Below are positions 52,667-61,622 of a DNA stretch of 64,000 nt, piece by piece. This DNA comes from Flavobacterium panacagri (GTDB taxonomy: Bacteria; Bacteroidota; Bacteroidia; Flavobacteriales; Flavobacteriaceae). Under the pieces are notes generated by a model. The model saw only the letters and a list, made by a program, of their open reading frames with translations. It searched no databases and was not told the DNA's origin. Position numbers and translations under genes: made by a program. The stretch's first letter is position 1, and each line of letters begins with the position of its first letter. Location of the stretch: assembly GCF_030378165.1 (NCBI RefSeq), contig NZ_CP119766.1, forward strand, positions 4,588,001 through 4,652,000. The letters are read 5' to 3'.

Positions 52667-52835
52667 TTATCAACAGTTTTGAAACGGCAAAAAATCGTGA
52701 TTTTATAAATTTTATCAACAGGAAAACAATCTTGTGTAATTATCAATGAGCTAGCTGTTTCCCTAAAATCGATGTTAAGTTATCAACATTAAAAAGTCAT
52801 TTTTCGGGGTGTAAAATCAAAAACAGTTATCAACA
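52667..52835 (+). promoter_or_regulatory. Cluster of four DnaA-box-like sequences upstream of nrdBA
   Basis: TTATCAACA occurs exactly at 52667-52675, 52712-52720, 52780-52788 and 52827-52835, all on the plus strand. A near match TTATCAATG lies at 52740. This is one base from the classical TTATCCACA box. The cluster begins 50 bp upstream of the nrdB -7 element. It could serve DnaA control of dNTP synthesis. Confidence 0.6.
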
Positions 52836-53123
52836 GGTTAAATAAAAAAACAGAAAATCGACGAGCTGTTTTGAAATAAAAAAACGCTGTCTATTAATAA
52901 TTATTCTAAATAACAAGGCTATGAAATTTTCTATAACATTTTTTAATACAGCTCATTACGTAATGAGCTTTTTATAAATAGAACTAAAAATTATAATTAA
53001 TAACTTTAAAAGAATCTTTTTTAACTATAAGAAACAGTAAAAGTTATTTTTCGTCTGAAAACGTCTCAAAACAGAAAAATTTGCTGTTGAAATTGTAAGT
53101 AAGAAAATGCAAAATACAAAGCC

Positions 53124-53153
53124 AAAAAAGTCTGCTTTAAAAGCAGACTTTTA
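53124..53153. terminator. Terminator-like hairpin
   Basis: Arms AAAGTCTGCTTT and AAAGCAGACTTT with only one base between, T-rich on both sides. No gene ends directly beside it on the plus strand. On the minus strand it follows the 53331 remnant by 180 bp. Confidence 0.6.
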
Positions 53154-53330
53154 ACATTGGGGGCAGTTAATTAGTTTTGGGAAACTAAAATTTTTAATTG
53201 TTTTATTTTCTTTAAAAATTTTAAGAAAATAAAACACATCTGAAAACAACTTAAAAAAAACTCTATTAAGATTTTCCGGAGCTTTTAGGCTTAGAAAATT
53301 TGTGGCTGGATTGAGGTAAACTACAAATTA

Positions 53331-53593
53331 TTAGTCAATTTCTGGACGATCTATCCCTAAATCGATATTAATAACAAAAGACTGCTGTATGCCTCTATAC
53401 AAACTGCCTGTGTTATTTTGTGCTGTAATGTAGAATATCTCTCCAACAGTAAAACTTACAGATCCAGACGCTCCGGAAGAATTTCCTCCAACTACAACAG
53501 CCGATTGCTAGGCGCTTGCATCGAACAGATTAACAAAAAAACAATTAATAAAAAAAAGGTGCTTTTATACTTTAATGAGTAGTTTTTTATCAT
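53331..53593 (-). pseudogene. Small secreted protein gene with one-base frameshift
   Basis: The ATG at 53591-53593 (minus) reads a signal-like N-terminus: M-I-K-N-Y-S-L-K-Y-K-S, then F-F-L-L-I-V-F-L-L-I-C-S-M-Q-A. It reaches a stop. In the next frame the sequence continues Q-S-A-V-V-V-G-G-N-S-S-G-A-S-G-S-V-S-F-T, then V-G-E-I-F-Y-I-T, and ends R-P-E-I-D. The G-G-N-(A/S)-S-G...S-(Y/F)-T-V-G-(Q/E) pattern is common in secreted flavobacterial proteins exported by the type IX system. One missing base at about 53512-53518 explains the break. Confidence 0.65.
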
Positions 53594-53887
53594 AATTATA
53601 TTTATTTGAGAGAAAAAGTTTCCGATTATTTTTTATGAAAAACTTTTATAGAAATAGGGTATTAATACCTGAAAAACTCCCTGATGAATAATTTAACTTG
53701 CTTGTAAAAAATTTCGAATCAAAATTACAGTTTAACGATCAAAATACACGCTTTAACGAGGGGACAAATCGGGGACATTTTATTAACTAAAGTCAATAAA
53801 ATAAGCACCTTAGCAATCTTACTTCAAAAAAAGTATTGTTTTTTCAGTAATTTTACTGTTATCAAATCATCTGCCAAAACAAATTTA

Positions 53888-55600
53888 ATGTCTGCCAAAA
53901 AAATATATTTTATTGTTTTACTCCTTCAAGCATTACTTATAAATGCTCAAAAACTGCAAATCAATTCCTCTAAAAATTATCTTCGAAATATTGAATCTAT
54001 TCTGCAGCAAGAAAAGAATTTCGAAACTGATACAATTGCTTTAAAAAATTATCTTAAGCCTTTAAATCAAATTCCAAAATACCAGGTTGTTTATCAAGGT
54101 TTATTAGCAAACGGGTTTAGCAACGCTTATAATTCGGTTAATAAAACTTCGGATTCATATTATCTAAATTCTATTCAGAAAGCCAAGGTATCGAAAAATG
54201 TTTCTTTAGAAATCTGGTCAAGACTCAATTACATTAATTACTTATATTATTATAGAGATTATATCAAGCTCACTCCTTTTCTACTAGAATTAATGGAGAA
54301 AATAGAGTCTTTGTCTGCACATCAAATTATAACTGCCGACGAAACTTATAAAAGAATTGGATGGATCTTGTACACTTTTGGGGATTATCATAAATCATTG
54401 CATTATTTAAAACTTGCAGAAAAAACAGCTGTAAAAAACACCTCCGTATATGCTTCGATTATGAACTCGATTGGAATGAACTATTTTAATATTGGAGATT
54501 ATAAAACGGCTAATTTCTATTTAAATGAAACAGCAAAGCTTTCCAAAAAAATTCAAGACGATGTGAGATATGCCAAAGTACTTGGCGATTTAGCTTTGAT
54601 TAATCAGAAAAAAGGTGATTATAAAAAAGCTATTACCTTATTAAAAGAAGATATTCAGATTTCAGAACATTATAAAAGTGATCAAAATACCATGTATGCT
54701 TCTATTTTATTAGCCGAAGTTTTGATAAAAGACAAACAGCTGGAAGAAGCTTTTACATTTTTAAATAAAGCAGAAAATATTGCTGTTTCTAAATCGTATT
54801 TTAAAAAATCTGAATTACAAATTATCAAATTGAAACTACAAATTCTAAAATTACAAGATTCAACAAAAAATGAACTGAATTTAAGAAGAAGAATGATCGT
54901 TATTGAAGATTTACTGCAAAATGAAGATGGTGATATTGCCATAAACAAAGCCAACTGGCTTATTGAAAAAGCAAAATACCAACAGAATATCGATACAGCA
55001 GAAAAAGCAATTAAATACGAAACAACTTTAAGATACTTTTATATCATCATCTTTACAATGCTATTTTCTGCAGTTCTTGTTGTATTTATTTATTTTAGAA
55101 AACAATATACAAGCAGGCATTTAAGTTACGAACAGAAAGTAAAATCTTTAGAATTAGAAAAGCTAAAGACAGAACAAAAATTATCCCAAGTTCATGAAGA
55201 TCTAAAATCTCAAATTAACTATCTAAAAGAGAAAAACATTCAGATCAAAAACCTTAAGCTAGCTATTGAAAATATCAAAAACTCTTCTTCGTCTTATATA
55301 GAAAAAAGAGAAAAAAAACTTAGTGCTTTATTGGAATCACATTTGATGACCGATAATAATTGGAACGCGTTTAGAAGAGAATTTCAGAAAGAATATCCTG
55401 AATTTTATGCACTTCTTCAAAAAGATTTTCCAGAGATAACAGATTCTAATAAACGAATTTTACTGCTTCAAAAACTCGATTTCAGCAATAACGAAATTGC
55501 AGAACTATTGGGTATTACAAACGATGCGGTAAAAAAATCTAAGCAACGTCTGAAGAAAAAACTGGGAGACAAATATGATTCACTTTTTAATCATATTTAG
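53888..55600 (+). CDS. TPR sensor with membrane helix and C-terminal HTH
   Basis: 570 residues. A signal peptide (1-20) is followed by about five tetratricopeptide repeats (150-320), e.g. Y-H-K-S-L-H-Y-L-K-L-A-E-K and Y-K-K-A-I-T-L-L-K-E-D. One membrane helix (about 382-403), a long coiled coil (410-475) and a LuxR-type HTH at the C-terminus follow, with F-S-N-N-E-I-A-E-L-L-G-I-T and V-K-K-S-K-Q-R-L-K-K-K-L-G. The topology puts the TPRs in the periplasm and the HTH inside. This is a common Bacteroidota one-component membrane regulator. It could control the iron/flavin genes 250 bp downstream. Confidence 0.88.
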   Translation: MSAKKIYFIVLLLQALLINAQKLQINSSKNYLRNIESILQQEKNFETDTIALKNYLKPLNQIPKYQVVYQGLLANGFSNAYNSVNKTSDSYYLNSIQKAKVSKNVSLEIWSRLNYINYLYYYRDYIKLTPFLLELMEKIESLSAHQIITADETYKRIGWILYTFGDYHKSLHYLKLAEKTAVKNTSVYASIMNSIGMNYFNIGDYKTANFYLNETAKLSKKIQDDVRYAKVLGDLALINQKKGDYKKAITLLKEDIQISEHYKSDQNTMYASILLAEVLIKDKQLEEAFTFLNKAENIAVSKSYFKKSELQIIKLKLQILKLQDSTKNELNLRRRMIVIEDLLQNEDGDIAINKANWLIEKAKYQQNIDTAEKAIKYETTLRYFYIIIFTMLFSAVLVVFIYFRKQYTSRHLSYEQKVKSLELEKLKTEQKLSQVHEDLKSQINYLKEKNIQIKNLKLAIENIKNSSSSYIEKREKKLSALLESHLMTDNNWNAFRREFQKEYPEFYALLQKDFPEITDSNKRILLLQKLDFSNNEIAELLGITNDAVKKSKQRLKKKLGDKYDSLFNHI

Positions 55601-55847
55601 TTTCAGTTCAATGAATGTAAATTACCCTCATAAAAATTCTAACATTAAAGAAAAATTAAAATCTGCTTAAGTGATTCTTAATTTTTAGAAAATCTGCATC
55701 AAAAAACTCTTTTAGCATCAATTTATTCTTGGTTTAAGAATTTAAATCTATACATTTGCTTTATTTTTAATTATTCTAAATAGATGATTAAAATTTTCAA
55801 AAAGTAAATTAACTTTTGTACAATTCAATAACCATAAATAGCATATT

Positions 55848-57344
55848 ATGAAAAAGAATTTTTTCGTTTCTTTTGCCCTTGCTGTAACTCTTTTTGCGAG
55901 CGCACAGCAAAAAAACAGTCTTTTAGAACAATCTTTTTGGAAGACTTCTCCAAACGTAGAAACAGTTAAAGCTGAAATTGCAAAAGGAAATAATCCTGCT
56001 GAAGCCAATATAAATGCTTTTGATGTTACAACTTTAGCCATCAATAATGATGCTCCTATTGAAACTATCAAATTCTTAGTAGAACAGCCAGGAAATTCAA
56101 TTACAAAACCAACTCATGATAATCGTATTTATTTACACTGGGCCGCTTACAGAGGGAACACCGAATTGGTAGAATACCTAATTAAAAAAGGTTCTGATGT
56201 AAATTTCGAAGACAGCCACGGTACTGCTCCAGCAGATTTCGCAGCTTCAAACGGACAGTCCAATCCAGCAATGTATGATGCTTTCTTCAAAGCCGGTGTA
56301 AATCCAACAAAAAAATATGCAAATGGCGCTAATCTCTTGCTTTTAGCCATTGCATCTGATAAAGATTTAAAAGCTGCAGAATATTTTGCTACTAAAGGAA
56401 TGTCATTAAAAGATGTAGATAGTGAAGGAAATACGGCTTTTACATATGCCGCAAGATCTGGAAATATTCCGCTTTTGAAAAAACTTTTAGAAAAAGGAAT
56501 TAAGCCAACTGATACTGCTCTTTTAATCGCTGCTCAAGGAAGCCGTAGAGAAACTAATCCAATTGAAACATATAAATATTTGGTTGAAGAAGTAAAAATC
56601 AAACCAACTGCTCAAAACAAAGCAGGACAAAATGTATTGCATATTTTAGCTGGGAAACCAAATCAGACGGAAATCATCAATTACTTTTTAGACAAAGGTG
56701 TTGATGTAAATAAAGCAGATAAAGAAGGAAATACGCCAGTTATGGCGGCTGCTTCGGCAAGAGAAACGGCTGTTTTAGAACTTTTTCTTTCAAAAGCTAA
56801 AAACATAAATGCACAAAACTTAAAAGGAGAATCTGCTCTAACTTACGCTGTAAGAAATGGTTCGCCAGAAGCGGTAAGTTTACTTTTAGCTAAAGGCGCA
56901 GATGTAAATGTAAAAGATAAAGACGGAAATAATTTAGGTGTTTATTTAGTGCAGTCTTATCGTCCAGCTGGAAGAGAAAGAGAAACTCCAAAAGAAGATC
57001 CATTTGACGCAAAAGCGAAATTACTTCAGGCTAAAGGATTGAACTTAGCAACTGCTCAAAAAGACGGAAACACTTTATATCATTTAGCAATTACCAAAAA
57101 TGATGTATCTCTTTTGAAAAAAATAACTGATTTAAAAGTAGATGTTAATGCTAAAAACAAAGACGGTTTAACGGCGCTTCATAGAGCAGCCATGACTTCT
57201 AAAGATGATGCTATTTTGAAATACCTTGTTGAAGCTGGTGCAAAAAAAGACATCAGTACAGAGTTTGATGAAACGGCTTATGCTCTAGCAAAAGAAAATG
57301 ATCTGCTTACCAAAAATAATATCTCTATCGAATTTTTAAAATAA
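55848..57344 (+). CDS. Exported ankyrin-repeat protein
   Basis: 498 residues. A signal peptide (about 1-20, ending L-F-A-S-A before Q-Q) is followed by roughly ten ankyrin repeats, for example D-N-R-I-Y-L-H-W-A-A-Y-R-G-N-T-E-L-V-E and G-N-T-A-F-T-Y-A-A-R-S-G-N-I-P. The last pair is N-K-D-G-L-T-A-L-H-R-A-A-M. No catalytic domain. A periplasmic protein-binding scaffold. First of a same-direction set with the DUF2271, reductase and ApbE genes, 100 bp before DUF2271, so probably an accessory of the extracytosolic redox system. Confidence 0.9.
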   Translation: MKKNFFVSFALAVTLFASAQQKNSLLEQSFWKTSPNVETVKAEIAKGNNPAEANINAFDVTTLAINNDAPIETIKFLVEQPGNSITKPTHDNRIYLHWAAYRGNTELVEYLIKKGSDVNFEDSHGTAPADFAASNGQSNPAMYDAFFKAGVNPTKKYANGANLLLLAIASDKDLKAAEYFATKGMSLKDVDSEGNTAFTYAARSGNIPLLKKLLEKGIKPTDTALLIAAQGSRRETNPIETYKYLVEEVKIKPTAQNKAGQNVLHILAGKPNQTEIINYFLDKGVDVNKADKEGNTPVMAAASARETAVLELFLSKAKNINAQNLKGESALTYAVRNGSPEAVSLLLAKGADVNVKDKDGNNLGVYLVQSYRPAGRERETPKEDPFDAKAKLLQAKGLNLATAQKDGNTLYHLAITKNDVSLLKKITDLKVDVNAKNKDGLTALHRAAMTSKDDAILKYLVEAGAKKDISTEFDETAYALAKENDLLTKNNISIEFLK

Positions 57345-57444
57345 TCCTTAAAAGTTAAGAGTTTGGGATTATGAGTTATAAGTTTAACTTTATCCTTAAC
57401 GCATAACTCTTAACCTTTAACATATAACATATAATCCAAATTTC

Positions 57445-57927
57445 ATGAAATCTATATTCAAAATTGCCCTAACAAGTGCTTTTATCCTTTTAGTTTCTTT
57501 TCAATCAAATGCGCAGTCTAGCAAATACAAATGCATGCTGCAGATGAACAACTATATGGGAGAAGGTGCTTATATCGTAGTTTCTTTAGTTAACGCAAAC
57601 GGAGAATACGAAAAAACACTTTATGTAATGGGCGATGACAAAAAATGGTACAAATCATTAAAAGAATGGAATAAATTCCACACTCAGAAAAATGATGATA
57701 TCAGTGCTAAAACAGGTGCTTCGGTTACTGGCGGAGACCGCAGTGTTACGACAATCGAAATCGAAAATTCTAAAATCAATAAAGGATACAAACTGCGTTT
57801 TGAATCGGCTGTAGAAGATCAGAAATACTATGTGAGCGATCTTGAAATTCCACTTACTACAGAAGGTATCGCTGAAAAAACAGACGGTAAAGGATACATT
57901 AAATACGTAAGATTAAACAAAATATAA
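57445..57927 (+). CDS. DUF2271-family exported protein with candidate flavinylation motif
   Basis: 160 residues with a signal peptide (1-23, ending S-N-A before Q-S-S). The DUF2271 fold is a small beta sandwich. D85-I-S-A-K-T90-G-A-S93 matches the [S/T]-G-A-[S/T] sequence preceded by Asp to which ApbE attaches FMN through the last Ser/Thr. The ApbE gene lies 2.4 kb downstream in the same set. Predicted role: periplasmic FMN-carrying electron carrier that takes electrons from the PepSY reductase. Family membership is seen; flavinylation is inferred from motif and context. Confidence 0.85.
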   Translation: MKSIFKIALTSAFILLVSFQSNAQSSKYKCMLQMNNYMGEGAYIVVSLVNANGEYEKTLYVMGDDKKWYKSLKEWNKFHTQKNDDISAKTGASVTGGDRSVTTIEIENSKINKGYKLRFESAVEDQKYYVSDLEIPLTTEGIAEKTDGKGYIKYVRLNKI

Positions 57928-57997
57928 AACTTTAGTATTTTACTTTTAACCTCTTGTTAAAGTATAAAGGCTACTTTTATACTTTAAGTAAAAATCC

Positions 57998-58032
57998 AAG
58001 CTTTGTCAAAGTTTCTAATTTTGACAAAGCTT
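57998..58032. terminator. Hairpin of the GCTTTGTCAAAG type, copy 2
   Basis: Arms AAGCTTTGTCAAA and TTTGACAAAGCTT round GTTTCTAAT. It sits between the DUF2271 stop and the reductase start (58065) and may partly terminate transcription there. Same sequence as the hairpin at 45472. Confidence 0.55.
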
Positions 58033-58064
58033 TAAACATTTAATTACATTCTAGAATACACGCA

Positions 58065-60248
58065 ATGACTCTTTCTTTCTGGCGTTACGCACATTTGGCT
58101 TTAGCCTTATTTTCTTCTATTTTTTTGCTTTTGGCTTCGGTAACAGGTATTATTTTGGCTGTTGATGCAGTACAGGAAAAAACACTTCCGTACAAAGCCG
58201 AAAATTTTAATAAAATAACATTGGAAGAAACGCTTCCAATTCTAAAAAAAGCCTATCCAGAAATTACAGAATTAAGTGTTGATTATAATCAATTTGTAAC
58301 GCTTCAGGCTATTGATGAAAATGGAAACGATGTTAACGCCTATATTGATCCCAAAACAGGTAAAGTTTTAGGAACTCCAGTAAAGAAAAGCGAATTCATT
58401 AAATGGATTACCAGTTTTCACCGTTCGTTGTTTCTTCATGAAGCAGGAAGGTTTTTTGTTGGTGTAATCTCATTTTGCTTACTGATGATTTCCCTTTCAG
58501 GATTTGTATTGGTATTGAAAAGACAACGCGGTATTCGCAACTTCTTTTCTAAAGTAGTTAAAGAATATTTTGCTCAATATTATCATGTTGTTTTAGGACG
58601 TTTGGCTCTAATCCCGATTTTGATTATTGCTTTAACGGGAACTTATTTGTCACTGGAAAGATTCAACTTTTTTATGGGTGAAGAAAAAGCAAAACCCGTT
58701 AAGACTGAACTTTCGGCGAAAGCCAAAACCACTTCGATCTTTAAAACCACTTTATTAGCTGACGTAAAGAAAATCGAATTTCCTTTTACAGATGATCCAG
58801 AAGAATATTATATCATTGAATTAAAAGACCGCGAAGTTGAAGTAAATCAGGTTACAGGTGCTATAATTAGTGAGAAGCTTTCGCCAATGACTGCTCAATA
58901 TGCTGCATTAAGCCTCGATTTACATACTGGAAGAATTAATGGAATTTGGGCTGTAATTTTAGCGATTGCCTGCATCAATATTTTGTTCTTTATTTATTCT
59001 GGTTTTGCGATTACTTTGAAAAGAAGGTCAAGCCGAATTAAAAATAAATTTAAAGCACACGAAAGCACTTTTATTCTTTTAGTTGGATCTGAAAACGGAA
59101 GTTCTTTTAGATTTGCCAATGCCATTTCGAAGCAATTAATTAGTCATGGACATAAAGTTTTTATAACCGAATTAAATCGTTTTGCCGCTTATCCAAAGGC
59201 AGAACATATTATTGTTTTTTCTTCGACTCATGGTTTGGGAGATGCGCCTTCTAACGGAAATAAATTCAAAGCATTACTGGAAAAGCAAAATCAGGAACAG
59301 CAAATCAATTTTTCTGTGGTTGGTTTTGGCTCTAAATCGTATCCAGATTTCTGCGGATTTGCTGTTGAAATTGACCAGCTTTTAGCCAAACAAAACTGGG
59401 CAGAACGTTATTTAGACTTGCAGACTGTAAACGACAAATCGGCTGTGGAGTTTGTAGAATGGGTAAAATTATGGAGCGCTAAAACTGGAATTCCGTTAGC
59501 GACAACTCCATCATTATACAATCATGTTCCAAAAGGATTAGACAAATTAATGGTTTTGGATAAAACACCAATTTCTGATACAGAACATACTTTTATATTG
59601 ACATTGCGTGCCAATTCAAGAACCAAATTTGCTTCTGGGGATTTATTAGCAATTTATCCTGCCAATGATTCTAGAGAACGCCTCTACTCTATTGGAAATC
59701 ATTCCGGCAACATTCAATTGGTTGTGAAATTGCATCCAAACGGGTTCGGTTCTGGATATTTGAATAATCTAGAGCCTGGAAATGTTATAAAAGCTAAAAT
59801 TTTAAAAAACCCTGCATTCCATCTTCCTAAAAAAGCACAAAAAGTAGCTTTAATCTCAAACGGAACTGGAATTGCTCCATTTTTAGGAATGATAGAACAG
59901 AATAAAGCAAAGAAAGAAATTCATTTATACAGTGGCTTCAGAATGATTACTCCTACTTTGATGGCGTATAAAAAATTTGCTGGAATCATGATTCAGAAAG
60001 AGCACTTGGAGCATTTTCATGTTGCTTTATCTCGAGAAGCAGAACATATTTATGTAATGGATTTGATTAAAAATGATGCTGTCTTTTTTATGAATTTATT
60101 AAAAAATGGCGGTGTTATTATGATCTGTGGTTCACTTGCCATGCAGAAAGATGTTGAAGTTATTTTGGATGAATTATGTTTGTCTAATGGAACAAAAACG
60201 CTTTTGGAATACAAAGAAAATGGTCAATTATTAACGGATTGTTATTAA
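58065..60248 (+). CDS. PepSY membrane reductase fused to flavodoxin and FNR domains
   Basis: 727 residues. The PepSY_TM part (1-320) has four membrane helices (about 11-34, 128-150, 178-197, 293-315). Histidines 119, 125, 174 and 287 lie near helix ends, possible haem ligands. Next come a flavodoxin-like domain (335-470, V-G-S-E-N-G-S-S and F-S-S-T-H-G-L-G-D) and an FNR-type module: FAD motif R-L-Y-S-I-G at 539-544, NAD(P) motif I-S-N-G-T-G-I-A-P-F at 597-606 and C-G-S at 688. It would carry electrons from cytosolic NAD(P)H across the inner membrane. Similar to siderophore/iron reductases. Confidence 0.92.
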   Translation: MTLSFWRYAHLALALFSSIFLLLASVTGIILAVDAVQEKTLPYKAENFNKITLEETLPILKKAYPEITELSVDYNQFVTLQAIDENGNDVNAYIDPKTGKVLGTPVKKSEFIKWITSFHRSLFLHEAGRFFVGVISFCLLMISLSGFVLVLKRQRGIRNFFSKVVKEYFAQYYHVVLGRLALIPILIIALTGTYLSLERFNFFMGEEKAKPVKTELSAKAKTTSIFKTTLLADVKKIEFPFTDDPEEYYIIELKDREVEVNQVTGAIISEKLSPMTAQYAALSLDLHTGRINGIWAVILAIACINILFFIYSGFAITLKRRSSRIKNKFKAHESTFILLVGSENGSSFRFANAISKQLISHGHKVFITELNRFAAYPKAEHIIVFSSTHGLGDAPSNGNKFKALLEKQNQEQQINFSVVGFGSKSYPDFCGFAVEIDQLLAKQNWAERYLDLQTVNDKSAVEFVEWVKLWSAKTGIPLATTPSLYNHVPKGLDKLMVLDKTPISDTEHTFILTLRANSRTKFASGDLLAIYPANDSRERLYSIGNHSGNIQLVVKLHPNGFGSGYLNNLEPGNVIKAKILKNPAFHLPKKAQKVALISNGTGIAPFLGMIEQNKAKKEIHLYSGFRMITPTLMAYKKFAGIMIQKEHLEHFHVALSREAEHIYVMDLIKNDAVFFMNLLKNGGVIMICGSLAMQKDVEVILDELCLSNGTKTLLEYKENGQLLTDCY

Positions 60249-60347
60249 GAAATTTTAAATTTCTGATTTTAGATTGCATGATGGAATTTAATTTTAGATT
60301 TAAATATTTTGCTTCATCAGAACGTTATTCAATTAAAAAATGATTTT

Positions 60348-61340
60348 ATGCAAAAATCAATTATATATAAACTTCTAATTTTTTTTGTAACACTTCAAAG
60401 TTTCTCATGCTATTCGCAAGTTTTACGAAAAAGAACAACACTTTTAATGGGCGGACGATTTGATATTAGTATCGTCGCAAAAGACTCGTTATCTGCTGAG
60501 CAAAATATCAATGAAGTCATTGCTGAAATTACTCGAATTGAAAATCTCATTTCAGATTGGAAACCTGATTCTCAAGTTTCCGAAGTGAATCAAAATGCTG
60601 GTGTAAAACCAATAAAAGTAGATCGCGAAGTTTTTGAATTAGCCCAAAGAGCCATAAAACTATCTAAAATTACCAATGGTGGATTTGATGTCAGCTTTGC
60701 CGCAATGGATAGAATCTGGAAATTTGACGGTTCAATGACCGAAATGCCTTCGGCGGAAGCCATAAAAAAGTCAGTGGAAAAAGTGGGTTACAAAAACATC
60801 ATTTTAGACAGTACAGCATCGACTATTTTCTTAAAACTTAAAGGAATGAAAATTGGTTTCGGCGCTTTAGGCGAAGGTTATGCAACTGATAAATGCCGCG
60901 CCATGATGATTCAAAAAGGAATTGAAGCTGGAATTATTAATGGTTCTGGCGATATGAGTACTTGGGGAAAACAGCCCAACGGAAACGATTGGAAAATCGG
61001 AATTACCAATCCGTTTAAACCTGAGAAAATTTTAGCGGCAATTCCATTAAAGGATGGCGCTATTACTACTTCTGGCAGTTATGAAAAGTTTGTTGTTTTT
61101 AATGGCAAACGTTATTCTCATATTATAAATCCCGCGACTGGATATCCTGCAACAGGTTTATGCAGTGTAACTGTTGTAGGCCCAAACGCCGAAACTGCCA
61201 ACGGATTAAGTACTTCGATGATGGTTTTAGGGCAAACCGAAGGATTATTATTACTTCAAAAATTCCCGCAATACAGCTGTGTTATGATTACAGATAAAGG
61301 AAAAGTAGTTAAGTCTAAAAACTTTGCTTATAAGTTGTAA
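60348..61340 (+). CDS. apbE: FAD:protein FMN transferase (ApbE), lipoprotein
   Basis: 330 residues from M-Q-K-S-I-I-Y-K-L-L. The lipobox S-F-S-C gives lipidation at C21, as in known ApbE lipoproteins of the periplasmic side of the inner membrane. Family blocks: G-A-L-G-E-G-Y-A-T-D (172-181), A-I-T-T-S-G-S-Y-E (238-246), H258-I-I-N-P-A-T-G and T-A-N-G-L-S-T-S-M-M-V-L-G at 283-295, where the usual metal-binding Asp of D-A-L is Asn. It transfers FMN from FAD to a Ser/Thr of exported proteins. The likely target is the DUF2271 protein in the same gene set. Confidence 0.94.
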   Translation: MQKSIIYKLLIFFVTLQSFSCYSQVLRKRTTLLMGGRFDISIVAKDSLSAEQNINEVIAEITRIENLISDWKPDSQVSEVNQNAGVKPIKVDREVFELAQRAIKLSKITNGGFDVSFAAMDRIWKFDGSMTEMPSAEAIKKSVEKVGYKNIILDSTASTIFLKLKGMKIGFGALGEGYATDKCRAMMIQKGIEAGIINGSGDMSTWGKQPNGNDWKIGITNPFKPEKILAAIPLKDGAITTSGSYEKFVVFNGKRYSHIINPATGYPATGLCSVTVVGPNAETANGLSTSMMVLGQTEGLLLLQKFPQYSCVMITDKGKVVKSKNFAYKL

Positions 61341-61622
61341 TCTAAACAATATTTTTGCTGTCAAAGGCGTAAAGTTTTAAACCATATAAGTTATATAAGT
61401 AATTTAAGTTTTTCTTAATTGTTTTTATATAATTTGTATGGTTTTATACTTTATCAAATACATATTTCAAACCACTAATAATCAAACACATAATCAATAT
61501 TTCTTCAATATTAAAATAACATTAGAAACATCTTCACAATTCTAATAATCTTCTAATTGCTTTATTTAGATTAAATTTAAATTATCATATAAGTTTGCAG
61601 CACTTTATACGCAATACTCAAT
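61341..61622. other. Gap before the TonB-dependent receptor
   Basis: 282 bp, AT-rich. It carries the TAAGTTTG element at 61590 and no recognised iron-responsive box. The separate promoter suggests the receptor can be transcribed independently of apbE. Confidence 0.5.
61590..61597 (+). promoter_or_regulatory. -7 element (TAAGTTTG) of the receptor gene
   Basis: Exact TAnnTTTG match, 25 bp upstream of the ATG at 61623. Confidence 0.55.

Larger units (their letters stand above)
52525..53330. other. Long gap upstream of nrdB with DnaA-box cluster
   Basis: 806 bp. It contains the nrdB promoter, four TTATCAACA boxes (52667-52835) and a terminator-like hairpin (53124-53152). The stretch 52860-53110 is very AT-rich and unassigned. 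No gene recognised. Confidence 0.6.

Noticed and set aside
52667..52835. Chromosome origin of replication
   Set aside because: The DnaA-box-like cluster and AT-rich flank resemble an origin, but no dnaA, gidA/mnmG or rpmH gene is present, and the boxes lie at the nrdBA promoter where DnaA regulation is a simpler reading. mnmE alone is not enough.
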